This document shows positions 10,270 to 22,256 of a stretch of DNA of 64,000 bases, piece by piece; position 1 is the first letter of the stretch, and each line of letters opens with the position of its first letter. Source of the stretch: Notospermus geniculatus (taxonomy: Eukaryota; Nemertea; Pilidiophora; Heteronemertea; Lineidae); NCBI GenBank assembly GCA_002633025.1, contig NMRB01000534.1, forward strand, positions 243,285-307,284, read 5' to 3'. Under the pieces are notes generated by a model. The model made no database searches. It was not told where the DNA came from and saw only the letters and a list, made by a program, of their open reading frames with translations. The position numbers and the translations under genes were made by a program.

Positions 10270-11050
10270 TAATCTCCCCACCGCCACGAGTTATATTTCA
10301 GGAAAAAACATCACTAACTGTCCTGACAATTTTCCAATATCAAAATGGCAGTCGGATCCGTCAATAAATCACAAACGGCGAAGTAAGCCACATCCCGTCT
10401 AATCAGGATACAGATCATGCCACAAGGTCAAATTGGTTCCCGTCCACAGTTACACGGGCTATTTTTCTACAGAAAATATTCATCATAACTCAGCGGTTGT
10501 ACTAGCTGCTAATGCGCGGGTACGGCTCGCCACTGCAGTCGGGAAATGATATTGCGTTATGGATTGAAACGGTAAAAGTCAACATAATCCAGCATTATAG
10601 CACCATGGTTCCCCGACTACTGATTGTAAAGCATAAAAGCATATCAAATGTCCTATTCATTCGAAGTGTTCTAGTTTTTAACATGTTTAATCGCCGATCG
10701 CTACAGGGAATGGAACACTGGTATTAGCAACGCCAAAATTTTATCATTCAATGGTCCCCATGATGGTGACGGCACTGTTACGTGAATACTAACAACGTTT
10801 TCTTGGGCAATGAAGGCGCATTTGCGTCGTGAATCCAAGATGAGACGACGGGAGTAATCTCTTATATTGCGGCGGTGAGTGTTGAGAACGTTCAACGACT
10901 CGGCTGTTATTGCGCTGATGTGAAAGAGAGACATTAATTAATGTCTGGTACAGCACTGAGCCGTGCAGTCTCATGCTGTGCAATAGCAATGTAGCAGATA
11001 GGAAACTTCAAGGACTCTGCCACTAAAGGGACTATTTTAAGGACCTGCTG
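10270..11050. other. No gene seen
   Basis: Short frames on both strands. No repeat family recognised. Confidence 0.35.
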
Positions 11051-11119
11051 GGGCCTGTTTCATAAAGTGACCTCACCATTAACTTCAATGCATTTTCCAC
11101 TTGGTTAAAGGTACCAGTA
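11051..11119. repeat. Left part of a GGGGCCTGTTTCAT foldback
   Basis: GGGGCCTGTTTCATAAAG followed by ACTTCAATGCATTTTCCAC matches the left arm of the palindrome at 37625-37888. The right arm is missing and the GGATCC-type MITE follows at once. Confidence 0.55.
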
Positions 11120-11283
11120 CAGGGGTGGATCCACGATTTCGGAAAAGAGGGGGCACACTCTGCTAGAAACATTGAAATCTGCGGTGAATTTCAATGATTT
11201 GCTCCAAATTTCAGAATTTCACGGTCAATTTTACAAGTTTGTTGGCCGAAAGTGGGGCGCCCCCCCCCCCGGATCCGCGCCTG
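11120..11283. mobile_element. GGATCC-type MITE, copy 4, target duplication CAGTA
   Basis: It runs CAGGGGTGGATCC to GGATCCGCGCCTG with CAGTA exactly duplicated at 11115-11119 and 11284-11288. It is inverted relative to the copy at 2870. Confidence 0.85.
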
Positions 11284-11437
11284 CAGTAGCTAAGTCACTT
11301 TTTTTTGTCCCAACAGGACAATTATACCTCTGTCTGCAGCTCATCTCCATGAAAGAGTTTAAGGCTGCGATTACGGTATAGGGATTCGTTGATTAAGGTT
11401 CGATTACATAGAGATACATTGTATGTGGTACATGGAC

Positions 11438-11503
11438 ACGCCGGTTAAACAAAGGCTTCACAATGGGTCTGTGACGGTGAAGCCTTTGTTAACCGGCGTG
11501 TTC
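11438..11503. repeat. Hairpin with 25-bp arms
   Basis: ACACGCCGGTTAAACAAAGG and its near complement CCTTTGTTAACCGGCGTG surround GCTTCACAATGGG. A related CTTCACAAAGTGT...GGTGAAGCC pair follows at 11545-11575. Confidence 0.6.
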
Positions 11504-12016
11504 ATTGTATACTGTATGTACCTCCTATGTGAACTTAGCCTGAAGGCTTCACAAAGTGTTTGCAACGGTGAAGCCAGTTTGTCAATATACCAGGTTGCCC
11601 TTAATCACAGCCTGTAGGAAGTCATACATATTTCCCTCAATGAAGGGAGAAATTAAAACACTGCTCACCAGGAGGTTTTTGAAGGACCACGGTGTTCACT
11701 TTTTCTCGACAGCCGGCGCCACCACGCCACTCTCCAACCCAGGGACCAACTACGTTGTCGGTGAATTGACCCGATACTACGTATATTTTGTAACGCATTT
11801 TTGTAGTTTGTCTTACTGCCACTAGGTGGCTCCCTCTTTGTCGGCAGTCAAATAACACATTTGAGATCCAATACTGTGCTCCTTAACAACTGATTCATAT
11901 AGGATCATACAAAGAATGTGAATGCTCTATGTTCTTGGAAGGTCCACGGTCAGTGGTTGCAACATCAAACTGCAGTCAGAGGTACCCTTCAGTGCTGATG
12001 TCACCTCCTACAAGTA
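11504..12016. other. No gene seen
   Basis: Short frames only. No strong repeat signal apart from the weak inverted pair noted just upstream. Confidence 0.35.
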
Positions 12017-12178
12017 CAGTGCACCCTTGCTCTTACGAACCTCGATTTTACAAGCTCCCGGATATTATGAACCCAACACCAAAGTTCCCAAAATTTCATG
12101 ACATGTATGTAAATCCTCGCTATTACGAACGCCTCATTAGACCCCGAAGGGTTCATAATAGCAAGGGGGGCAGTATTT
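12017..12178. repeat. Weak inverted-repeat element
   Basis: GTGCACCCTTGCTCTTACGA on the left and GGGTTCATAATAGCAAGG on the right pair imperfectly. The plus frame through it is Pro/Tyr/Arg-rich and unlikely to be a gene. Confidence 0.4.
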
Positions 12179-12688
12179 TGTTACTGTGTGCCATTAGTGG
12201 CTGACAGTACCGCGTGTTTATTGAGTCTGTTACCGCCTTTCTCAGGGTGGATCGAAAACTGAAACATGATTGATTTGAAAAACTGTTTTTCTAAAGAAAA
12301 AGAAGGCTGACAGAACTTGTCATCAAGCTTCAAATCAAAAATAAGTAGGATTGATTTCACTGTCTCTGCCACCCTGGACTGACGAGCAATACATCTAGCC
12401 AAAACATCATTTTCCGTTATCTCCAAAGTTGATATGCATGCCAGTGGAATGGGCCCCTTGAAGATGGCAGACAGCCGATTCATTTTGCTGAGCCGACATT
12501 GACTGAGGGGTGACAGTCATGACTTCAGCGTACCCATGGGAGGGAAGACGCGATGGCGGTCATACGGGGTATAGATTTATCAAAATCGCAAGATAAGAAT
12601 CGAAGACCATCGAGAAATTTCCCAAAGGATTTGATATGAGCTCTCGGGCACACGAGAAACTTGCCTGGCTTATTCGACGTTACACTCG
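12179..12688. other. No gene seen
   Basis: A 100-codon minus frame (12483-12181) has no recognisable domain or splice context. Confidence 0.35.
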
Positions 12689-13032
12689 TAAGGGGCCGTC
12701 TCAAAATTACGTTGATGCCAAAAAAGACGAAGTGACTTCATCTCTTCCCTGACCCCCTCACTCCTTGAAAAGATAAAGTGGGCACTTGACATTGGCTTCA
12801 TCCATGTGGGAAGTTCATAGCCCTGACTCATACAGTCCATAGTAGGCCCATGTAGCCAGAACCTTGTTCCTTTCTGAAGACTGCATAAAAAAAGTCATTC
12901 TCTTGTAAAAAAGAGTGATGCCAATTTTTTCAAAAAAGATGAAGTGGGCTTCCCCAAATCGAGAACCCCCTCCCCCAGATGAAGTCACTTCGTCTTTTTT
13001 TGGCATCAAAACGATTTTGAGACGGCCCCTAA
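12689..13032. mobile_element. MITE with GGGGCCGTCTCAAAAT ends
   Basis: TAAGGGGCCGTCTCAAAAT on the left and ATTTTGAGACGGCCCCTAA on the right, with inner pairs TGATGCCAAAAAA and GACGAAGTGACTTCATC. The length is about 344 bp. Confidence 0.8.
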
Positions 13033-14166
13033 GTCTCCTTCCCTCTGCATCTCCACATCGCTTGGATACGCAACAGCCAGAAGCACTCGGGCTGGACAAA
13101 TATTGGTCCAGATATTAATGCCATAAAATCATAGTCATATAGGTTCTGGCAGATGGGTGAGTGTCCGCGAGATGCTCTTTGTAACCGGAATGGACAGATC
13201 CAATCTCAGTGTGGATTTTCATCACAAATAAATTAAATAACCTATACAGAGAATGTACACCGATCGCAATCCAAGTTAAGATGACGCAGACTGCAGACTG
13301 TAGGTATGTAAAGGACCATCTGTCAAACGGTTTTTTAAGCTATGTTGGTCTCCTGCATAATTCATTCCGTGTTGAATAGGGTAGAATGGGGAATCTGTGA
13401 ATAAAAACAAAGCATGACAGGCGGGTTTATTGGAATATGATAGCGTGGCAACACCGTACAGTGGAACCTCCCATAACAAACACGTCTATCTACAAGGAGG
13501 GCCCTATCTGTTAACACCTCCCCTGCCAATGGCCTTTCAAACCATTTGGCATCTGCATGCACAGCCTGCCAAATGACTGTTTCAAAACGTCACACTAAGA
13601 CCGGTGGTGTAGTGGTTCAGCTCTCCAACTAGCGGTCCACACCGAAATGTTTAGTGTACACAAAACCAGCCATGGGCGCAGCCATCTTTGATGCAATGCA
13701 TTATGCCCATGAGTAGCCAGGACTCTGTATAAGAATGTGACAAAATTGTAGGATATTTCCTAAAATATCTCGTAGTGCTCGTGGTGGTGTTATGGGCATC
13801 CGGGCGTGCCACACACGGCGTTGTCTTCGAAGGGATCAAACAAGCAGTTTTCTACCAGGCCCACAAACGTTGCTTGATAAAGAAGCTTTTAAACCAGTTG
13901 ACATGATACATTCTTAGCGGCCTGGTCTCAATAAGGAGGTTTTTATTTCAATCAGGCATTAGTTCTAGTATCCGCGCGACAGCAACTTCAACTTTATTGT
14001 GAGCATAGCTATACTTACTAACTATGCAATGATACCATTGCCAAATGTATTCATTGCCTACCAAAAAAGCTGTCGGTTTTCCTGTGAACTCGGCGAGACA
14101 AAATTACTCTGGACAAGCNTTCAGATCAATAGCTCCAGCGGTTACGAAACGTGCCCTGCTAACGGA
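13033..14166. other. No gene seen; one ambiguous base at 14119
   Basis: Short frames only. Position 14119 is N inside CAAGCNTTCAG. Unlike the N at 50489, I see no flanking duplication here. Confidence 0.4.
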
Positions 14167-14236
14167 CAACGACGGACGATGACGACGACGGACGACGACG
14201 ACGACGACGACGACGGACGACGACGGACGACGGACG
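14167..14236. repeat. GAC trinucleotide microsatellite
   Basis: Interrupted GACGACGAC and GACGGACGAC runs. The Asp-rich plus frame across it is a repeat artefact. Confidence 0.9.
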
Positions 14237-14450
14237 CTGCACCATCGTAATAGCTCACCCCAGTGAGCTAAAAAGTGGCAATATCGTGGCCCTTTAAATC
14301 TGGCTTGTGGCATCTTATTTTCTGAAAATATTGGGCAGGGACATCCTCACATGGTTTTGGTCTAGCTGACTGCTTTTCATTCACTCGCACAGAGTCTTAT
14401 GTAAATGGTTGAAGAGGAGTAACCCCTGCTGTCGCTGGAAGGATGGGGAG

Positions 14451-14706
14451 TTGAAGATAATGTATATTGGGTATTTTCGCGGGCCACGAAAATCATTGTT
14501 TATTTACATTTTGTTTGTTTGTGTTCAGTCTTTCTTTGTCTTATGAGTAATTTGTTGGTGGCATGCCCCTCTAGAAATTCCTTTGATACTGAAAGCATTC
14601 AATTTGGTGGGTTTACGTGTCCCAAAAGTCCAAAATAACATGATGTAAACATCCATGTTTACAAACACTGAATGTAAACAATGAGGTCATGATACATTAT
14701 CTTTAA
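14451..14706. mobile_element. AAGATAATGTAT MITE, copy 1
   Basis: AAGATAATGTAT on the left pairs with ATACATTATCTTTAA on the right. A copy about 85% identical by eye lies at 57772-58027. Both contain CATCCATGTTTACAAACA and GTCTTATGAGTAATTTGTTG. Confidence 0.8.
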
Positions 14707-15157
14707 GGACACCTAAAATCCAGCCCGAGTTGCCATTTTCTTTCAGTCTAACCTCTGTATTAGGACACCCTCAATGAATAACAGCATTTGCCAGTACCGT
14801 AGGTTCATAGTTGTAATAGGTTCCAACATCAATCGATATTTTCGAATTTTCAAAAACAGGACAAATGTGTCTAGACCACTTTGTCTCATGATATCTGGGT
14901 TGTCTAAAAGTTCTCTCTCAAGGGGCCATTACATCAGAATTGATAGCAGAAATACATCAAATATTGCTGCGTAATGACAACAACAACCACTTAACTCTTT
15001 TACCGCCAAACGTTTGCAAATTTCTCCAACATTTTAGTTTGTTAGACAGACACAAGAAGTCTCTCCAATCGCTTATGTGGTAACACCGGTTTTATGGCTT
15101 CTCTCACCAACAGCCATCAAATTTTGCAAGTTTTGTGATTGGGAAGGTGGGGCCACA
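14707..15157. other. No gene seen
   Basis: Short frames only. Confidence 0.35.
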
Positions 15158-15255
15158 CTACATGTGGGTATTATTTTGGGGTACAGTACCCCAAAATAAC
15201 ACCCACATGTAGTGGGTGTAGAACGAGTGGGTGTTATTTTGGGGTGGTACACCCT
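15158..15255. repeat. Inverted repeat of CACATGTAGTGTGG type
   Basis: CTACATGTGGGTATTATTTTG is followed by CAAAATAACACCCACATGTAG and then a third, direct arm TGGGTGTTATTTTGGGG. It is probably a small MITE or a rearranged pair. Confidence 0.65.
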
Positions 15256-15960
15256 CTGTGGTAATATCCCAACACATTTTAACCCTTTTTCACCATCCGA
15301 TTCAAGCCCCTGTGGGTGGGGCGCGGTGTGCTAAGTGCTTTTTGGGTATGAATAATTGTAGTTTTTGGTGAAAAATATCAAAATTCTTTCAAGAATTTTC
15401 TGAAACTTGGAAATAAATGGAAACCAAAATGTTCCATGAAACAAGAAATATTCATTTGATAACGTATTTAAATCACACACTTGAGGAAGGGGCTAACGGT
15501 GAACTGAAGCCAAGTTTCCAAGGTAACTGGTACTGCTGCTCCCATTCCTCCACTCTGACAACCAGAAAGCCATGAGAATGTACTCCATGTCCTAGCTATC
15601 ACTCAGACAAAACGAGCCGCGTTACCATACTCCAACCCAACAAATCACCCCAGCAGGAATCTCTAGATGTTCGCAGGCACAATTTGTTGCCAATCCTCTC
15701 CAAATGAGTTACACGACATTTATTAATGGCAATAACAACGAATCAATTATCAATGTCTCCTGCATTATTTATGTAACACTATAATAAGTTCCGATTCTGT
15801 CACTTGTATTGTAAACTTTTAGCAGGAATCCTTAAATAAATTTACAATTGAAGAGATTCCAGGAACATGAAGAAGGGAGGTATAATGCGAAAAGTCAATC
15901 AAAATCCCTCGATGTGCCTGGAGGATTTATTTGGGGGGGGGGGCATAATCTCCCCTTTTG
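15256..15960. other. No gene seen
   Basis: AT-rich, with short frames only and a G run near 15930-15942. Confidence 0.35.
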
Positions 15961-15976
15961 CAGCAAACGTCTATGG

Positions 15977-16440
15977 CCAAATTCGACTGGACCCCGAGGT
16001 TCAACTCAGTCCTGTCAAGTCGCACCCGAACTCCATAAATTCCTCGGGTAGCTACTCTTTTGACGTCATATTTGACCTAATACGTTGCTCAGGTTGAACC
16101 CTCGATGGAATGAGTGCCAAACTCGACCACTCAGGTGACAACATGGCGACCAGCAGCAAAAAATCGCCGAATTTGCTGGAAAATATGTAGGAAAATCTGT
16201 TCTTCTGGCCAACAAACCTCATTTAGAACTGTTTAGTTAATTATCATCTGTTGTACAAAAAATTCGGTGGTTGTCATCATTTGGTACTGACATGACTAGC
16301 AGACGCCATCTTTCAACAACTCGAGGAACTCGATTTGCAGTTTGGGCGGAACTCTACTCGACATGCGGACTTCAAATTTGATGTCATGAAAATCTACTCT
16401 TACTCGGCCCGAGAGTTCCAGTCGAACTCAACCCTTTCGA
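15977..16440. repeat. Possible foldback with ATTCGACTGGACC ends
   Basis: AATTCGACTGGACCCCGAGG on the left pairs imperfectly with CGAGAGTTCCAGTCGAACTC on the right. The arms are short and diverged, so this is only a plausible element. Confidence 0.4.
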
Positions 16441-16915
16441 ATGCATGAGTTGTATAGCATGCCCCCTTCCCCATCTAAAACGCTAGATGCATCCCTGAAG
16501 CATATCAGATGCACATGTACAACAAGTAAATGAGTCGGCGAAGAGTCCTCAGGACACTTCAGCCAAGGCCACCACACCACTTGAACTTGATATCAAAGTA
16601 CTAAAATATTTTCATTTGGATCATTATAGCCTTATTAGTCTTGGTCACAGCGTGCAGTCATTGATGCGGCTACATGTAACCATCAGATGCTGCTTTGTAA
16701 ACATGGCCTATCGCCTCAGAATATCTGAGAAGAGTCTCAAAGGCGTACCACAAGTGCTACCAGCAGGGCAGTGGCATCGTCCATCATGACCACAATTTCC
16801 TCCAGCAATGAGCAGATGGAGAGTACAAACAGTGAAGGATTATAGTTGCTGGCTTCAAAAGGTGCAAGGAAAACATAAAGTCTGTTGGACGGTCAGAGGC
16901 TGGACCTTATAAAAC
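16441..16915. other. No gene seen
   Basis: Short frames only. Confidence 0.35.
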
Positions 16916-17106
16916 GGGGTGTTCATTTTCGTCACTTGAGGAATCTGAGTTGTGATCCTTGGGAAAACGGAAAAAGCTATGCACTTGCAAATTGCAGGGA
17001 TTATTTGTTGTGCTGTCAGAATTATCACAGCAATTTGCAGCTTCATAGCTTTCTCCATTTTCTCAAGGATCACAACTCAATTTCCTCAATTGACGAATAT
17101 GAACTG
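16916..17106. mobile_element. Palindromic MITE, GGATCACAACTCA family
   Basis: Arms of about 85 bp: TGTTCATTTTCGTCACTTGA, TGAGTTGTGATCCTTGGG and AAAGCTATGCACTTGCAAAT, with complements on the right. The same arm sequences bound the 1-kb element at 61.77-62.78 kb, so this is its deleted short form. Confidence 0.8.
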
Positions 17107-17639
17107 GCATCCACCCAGGCCCAATGCACCACCCCACGGGCCAACTATCCACGGTGGATGCCACTCTGTACTACAAAATGATTTTGATTCCTTAAATAAG
17201 CCACTTTTTCTGATTTGCCTCTCTACTAAACAGTCCCTTGGCCCTTTTGGCCACAGAACTTTGATCATGAAGGGCATAGAATCTCATAATGCTAGCCATC
17301 AAGATATGTGACTGGGTAGATCGGTGCCCATGCAATCTCACCAGGAGGATTAAATACTAAGACAGGTAGCGCCGGTCGCCCATTACCAAATGACTGTCTG
17401 AAACGCAGCTGATGAAAAACGCGGTGATTTGGTAAAACACTGGTACTTTTTGTTGAATGAGACTGCATCGAGCTGACCAATCAGCAGTTTTTTCATCGGC
17501 TGCTACTGATTCCAGTATAATCCCACCGATGAGATCGGGAACCAATCTAGTGATTGGGAAGACCATGGATGCCACTTTTACAACTCTGAGGTCAGCCAAT
17601 TTAAGAATGGTGAATATTAGCAGTCTCAGTTACAGATCA
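17107..17639. other. No recognised gene
   Basis: Short opposing frames. A stretch near 17457-17600 is open on both strands and could belong with the inverted exon-like segment that follows. Confidence 0.3.
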
Positions 17640-18069
17640 TTAGAGAGGATGCGCAGCTTTCCGACTCCGACTTCAACTACGAGAATGAATTGCAGTCCGC
17701 TGTGGACATCCTTGATAAAAACGATGTGATAGAAGTTTTCAATTCGTCAAACACGACAAATTGAAAGCAGAAAAAATTGGCCTAATAAATCGGAAGTGCG
17801 GATAAACAATGAATATTGAAGTCGTAATCCTAGTCATTACTACTTTGAGACACGACTATGACGACTACATGTACGATATTTGCGATTTATGCGCAGTTCT
17901 GATTACGAGTCAAAATTATTCTGCCACAAAATTATGGCATTTTACGATTCGCAAACGTCTATCAAATCGTTTTTATCAAGGATGTCCACAGCGGACTGCA
18001 ATTCATTCTCGGCAATTCATTCTCGTAGTTGAAGTCGGAGTCGGAAAGCTGTGCATCCTCTCTATTAAC
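17640..18069. pseudogene. Inverted pair of an exon-like acidic coding segment
   Basis: The left arm (17640-17737, plus) reads REDAQLSDSDFNYENELQ and on through SAVDILDKNDVIE with clean codon use. The right arm (18069-17954, minus) carries the same sequence, with VNREDAQLSDSDFNYENEL, but a 13-base duplication of AATTGCCGAGAATG type breaks its frame. About 215 bases separate the arms. The acidic, Asp/Ser-rich text resembles the N-terminal region of piggyBac-type transposases or some nuclear proteins, but that is a compositional impression only. It shows that a coding fragment has been copied in inverted orientation. Confidence 0.5.
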
Positions 18070-18329
18070 TTCTTCAACACATCCCCTCTCCACAAACGAG
18101 TCAGTCAATATTAAAGAACTGAACAAGTTTCACACACCAAATACTATGCCATGGCTCATAAGATGAAAATCTATACGCCATTCACATACTGGCAACAATG
18201 TTAGAACAATTAACAAAATTACATTCAATTTCCGTCTCGCTACAGCGCTGTGTCTTGTCATAGATTTTATCTTTACTTCAGAGAAATGTCCAAAAGTATG
18301 GGCGGTTATAACTGCAAATAAAGACGTTA

Positions 18330-18456
18330 CAAAACAAGAGCAACGCAAAGCGTGTGCAAATCCCACCGAACGAAAGTTGCATTCCTTGAAATGTTGCGAG
18401 CCAGAAGGGATATTCGAGTCAAAGTCACAGCGTCAATGTCGAAGGTACTATCATGA
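18330..18456. repeat. Leading part of the GCCCCCT repeat element
   Basis: CGTGTGCAAATCCCACCGAA and AGAAGGGATATTCGAGTC recur near 58.46-58.56 kb and 60.12-60.16 kb. They precede the tandem array. Confidence 0.6.
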
Positions 18457-19612
18457 GCAGAAGGGAACTTTTGTGGTTTTTACAAAGTGCCCCCTATAGG
18501 GCTGAAACATCGATTAAATTCCAAAAGCGTGCGGCATATTATGTACCCTTGCTAGATGAGCCAACCACCAAAATGTGGTGAAATTCCGTTCAATATTTAA
18601 GGTGTAAATGCAGTTTTTGTGTTTTAGCCTTTGGCCCCCTGGTGGTGGAGTGGAGAATCGGATTTGGTCGATTCTTTCACGCGACACACCGTTAGCCCAT
18701 GACACACCCTCCCACCAAATATGAAACCAAAATCTTCAGTCATTCAGAAGTTACAGAGCGGAAGGGAACTTGTGTGGTTTTTACAAAGCGCCCCCTACAG
18801 GGCTGAAAAATCAATTAAATTTAAAAATCGTATGATATATTATGTACCCTTGGTAGATGAGCCAACCACAAAAATTTGGTGAAATTCCGTTCAATATTTA
18901 AGGTGTAAATGCAGTTTTTGTGTTTTAGCCTTTGGCCCCCTGGTGGTGGAGTGGATAACCAGATTTGGTCGATTCTTTCACGCGACACACCGTTAGCCCA
19001 TGACACACCCTCCCACCAAATATGAAACCAAAATCTTCAGTCATTCAGAAGTTACAGAGCGGAAGGGAAGTTGTGTGGTTTTTACAAAGCGCCCCCTACA
19101 GGGAAAGTAGATAATCAGATTTGGCCGATTCTTTCACGCGACACACCGTTAGCCCATGACACACCCTCCCACCAAATATGAAACCAAAATCTTCAGTCAT
19201 TCAGAAGTTACAGAGCGGAAGGGAAGTTGTGTGGTTTTTACAAAGCGCCCCCTACAGGGAAAGTAGATAATCAGATTTGGTCGATTCTTTCACGCGACAC
19301 ACCGTTAGCCCATGACACACCCTCCCACCAAATATGAAACCAAAATCTTCAGTCATTCAGAAGTTACAGAGCGGAAGGGAAGTTGTGTGGTTTTTTACAA
19401 AGCGCCCCCTACAGGGAAAGTAGATAATCAGATTTGGCCGATTCTTTCACGCGACACACCGATGGCCCATGGTACATCTCCCCACCAAACATGAACTCAA
19501 AATCTTCAGTCATTGTAGAGTTATGGGCCCGGACGGACGGCCGGTGGGACGGACTGACAGCGGGACGGACACACAGGGGTTTCTCTATATCCCTACCGAA
19601 CTTACGTTCGGT
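18457..19612. repeat. Tandem array: two ~307-bp then three ~157-bp units
   Basis: Each unit starts near GGAAGGGAAcTTGTGTGG (c variable) and contains GCCCCCTACAGGG, CACGCGACACACCGTTAGCC and ATCTTCAGTCATTCAG. The last three units lack an internal ~150-bp block (from GCTGAAA to TGGTGGAG). The array ends in a GGACGG stretch and a small hairpin CCTACCGAAC / GTTCGGTGGGATAAT, which recurs at 60340-60368. Confidence 0.85.
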
Positions 19613-19619
19613 GGGATAA

Positions 19620-20045
19620 TAACGACGTTGTTGTCAGATTCTCTAGTCGTTGTGATGATTTCTAGTCATAGCGAAGAAAGATGCAAGATGGCGCTGCAAA
19701 ATAAAGATGTTGTTGTCATATCTGTTGTCATATAAGGTGAAATAGGAGTAGGCAAAATGGGAGTACACCGGTGATCTCTACTCGTAATTAAAAAGACGTA
19801 AGGTGGCGCTGCAGTCATCCACACGAGGAATGACGAAAACATCCGAAGTGTTACGAATGATACAGCGCCACCTTGCGTCTTTCTTAGCTATGACTACATT
19901 TCACCACAATGACCAGAGAATATGACTACAACAACATCTTTATTTTGCAGCGCCATCTTGCGTCTTTCTTAGCTATGACTGGAGATCACCAAAACGACCA
20001 GACAATATGACTATCACAACGTCTTTATTTTGTAACGTCTTTATT
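19620..20045. repeat. Inverted repeat with AAATAAAGATGTTGTTGTCAT arms
   Basis: AAGATGGCGCTGCAAAATAA on the left pairs with TTATTTTGCAGCGCCATCTT on the right, and internal pairs of AAGGTGGCGCTG occur at 19800 and 19864. Probably a multi-armed foldback element. Confidence 0.6.
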
Positions 20046-21155
20046 TGCGGTATAACCACCCATACAGAAGCATGATAGACTGGATGTGAGGAGTACACAG
20101 TCTGACGTACGAAAAGAAAGTCAAATTCTACGAGGATCGATTTCAGAGCTATCAAAGGAAATAGCAATCACTCAATATTCTGTCATAGGTGACAAGCACA
20201 AATCTGATAAATTATGGATACAACAGTATCGTGGGGAGACATCACTATGGATACATCTTCTTATAATTCTTGTGCATATATGTCTGATGTCCGCTTGGAA
20301 ATCTAGCACTCGAGCTCAACCGTTTTTTACGACGAAAGGACATGCTAGATGGTCGTTCTTTATGGCACATGAAGTGATGAGGACAGGATAGATCATGTCC
20401 AGGACAGCTGCTTTTTTGCTCCGAATGAATACTGTCATGCTACTCTTGCCGTCATACTTGTAGTTCTACCCTTTCAAATTTTTTGTCATCGCTTTGAATG
20501 TTGTAAGCAACAAGTGATGAGAAAGATACAATATAGCTGTGAAAATAACAGATGTCTACGCTCGTAAAGAGCAATGTACAACACTGACAAGTACCGTAAA
20601 CGTACTTCTCAGCCAAAAAATTCAGAGGAAGCCCAGTCATACCAGAACAAGTGGATTTATAGACAAATCAGCAATTGATATTAACCAATTACCCACCAGC
20701 CATGATGTCCCCACGTGGAACCCCAACACCTATTCTGCGTGGTTGCACGTAGTCACAGCCATAAAGGAATCAAACATAAAGGTTTAGCTGCGAACGATGA
20801 AGTAACTGAGGGATACACTTCATGTGTTGCCACCAGATGTCTCTCGCTGCCTAAATTTTTGCTTTACGTACATTGTAATAGGTAGGAGCTTCAACTTTTT
20901 TTATGGTAGTGGGGTACATGAATCTGTCAACGTGATGCCTTGAATTCCATTTCTGAGGATAACAGAGCTATTTTCAGCACAATTAGTGTTCCATGTGCAA
21001 ATGTACGTTAGCATTTAAATGACCCGGCATGCGCTCTCATTGTTCGTGGGGTTCTCATTAATTCAGTCCTTCTGTATCATAAGCTCAACCAGTAGTCTTG
21101 AACGTTAGTTGTGGTGTTGATATTTTTGGTGACTGGGAGGGGAATGTGGATGGTA
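20046..21155. other. No gene seen
   Basis: More than 1 kb with frames under about 100 codons, no splice pairs I trust and no clear repeat. Confidence 0.35.
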
Positions 21156-21218
21156 GTCAGCTGCCCTGCATTCAGAGAGACTTTAGTGAAAAGTCTCTCT
21201 GAATGCAGGGCAGCTGAC
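21156..21218. repeat. Perfect 63-nt hairpin
   Basis: GTCAGCTGCCCTGCATTCAG runs into AGAGACTTT, a 4-nt loop and its exact complement ending GGGCAGCTGAC. The arms are about 29 bp without mismatch. Animal miRNA precursors usually have mismatches, so a recent MITE or foldback remnant is as likely as an RNA gene. Confidence 0.6.
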
Positions 21219-21366
21219 AGGGATCTGTGGTTATAAGTATTTATTAGCAAATGCAGATTTGTAGGGAAATGGAAGGGCTGGGGAGATATTCATCCTGCGA
21301 AAAAACGTTTTCAGCAAAAAAAAATAAACAGAGAAACTGACACGTGAAAAAAATAAAAATTCCCAT

Positions 21367-21435
21367 CGCAAGGCTCGAACCCGGCGCCCCGGATTCAGAG
21401 CCGGACGCTCTACCGATGCGCCAGCCGGCCACGTC
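21367..21435 (-). tRNA. tRNA-like sequence, probably a pseudogene or SINE head
   Basis: On the minus strand GGCCGGCTGGCGCATCGGTA has an A-box-like D arm, CTCTGAA would give a CTG (glutamine-type) anticodon loop, and GGGTTCGAGCC is B-box-like. The anticodon loop is one base too long and the 3' acceptor side does not pair with GGCCGGC, so a functional tRNA is unlikely. Confidence 0.4.
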
Positions 21436-22139
21436 ATGACGGTGGCTGCTCAATAAATGTTTATAAACATATCCCAGCTACTCAACATATTTTTATGTTA
21501 ATTAAAAATGACGTTGCAAATCAGAATAATCTTCCAAAAATCGCATTTTACAACATCCACAGAGCAAGTCCCCAGCAAATCTGTCAGCGTATCGCTACAT
21601 AATGTACCCATCTACGTTCACAGTCACTAAAAACGTGAACCAACCGTCCGGTATATTCCATCTGGACATTAGGTGCATATTTCCTATGAGTCCAGTTCTA
21701 TTGATTGACCCGTGACAAGTCTTTGGCTAGCTTCGCTGTTGGCCGCTACGCGGCGCGTTGGGCCCTTGCGTCTAGCCTGAATTCCAACAAAATTTGCACT
21801 AAACATGCAGAAGGGTCTTGCCTATCATCTGGAAGAGTCAGAACGTAAATCTGTTGAGGTTTAAAGGGATACTGTCCACATTTATAAAATGCGAAATTTT
21901 AAGCGGAACCTTTATGTTTGATTCCTTTATGGTCACAGCATAAAGGATAGTGTGACGCAACATGATTGGCTTGTATTGCCACGTTTTCAAAGTCTTTCAT
22001 GTGTTATGTTCGCAGCGCCACCTATCAGGTTGTGGGTTCCAATTTGAATCAAGTTCCGGTACCACGTCGGACGGTATAACCACAAAGCACTGCATTTTCT
22101 CACTGCCAAAGGTAGAAGCATTACCCTGATGACAAAAAT
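21436..22139. other. No gene seen
   Basis: Short frames only. Confidence 0.35.
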
Positions 22140-22253
22140 GAGGTTGTGGGCCAATCTGATGTGAAACCATAAAACTGCAATTAAGGTAAAGGCAGAAATG
22201 AGGTCGTGGGCCAATTTGATGCGAAACCATAGAACTCCAATGAAGGTAAAGGC
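22140..22253. repeat. Two tandem ~57-bp units
   Basis: AGGTTGTGGGCCAATCTGAT and AGGTCGTGGGCCAATTTGAT begin consecutive units ending GGTAAAGGCAG. The hydrophobic minus frame across them inherits the periodicity. Confidence 0.8.
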
Positions 22254-22256
22254 AGT

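Noticed and set aside
14167-14250. Asp-rich coding sequence (plus) or Val-rich membrane segment (minus)
   Set aside because: It is a GAC microsatellite.
21367-21435. Functional glutamine tRNA gene
   Set aside because: The anticodon loop is eight bases and the acceptor stem does not close.
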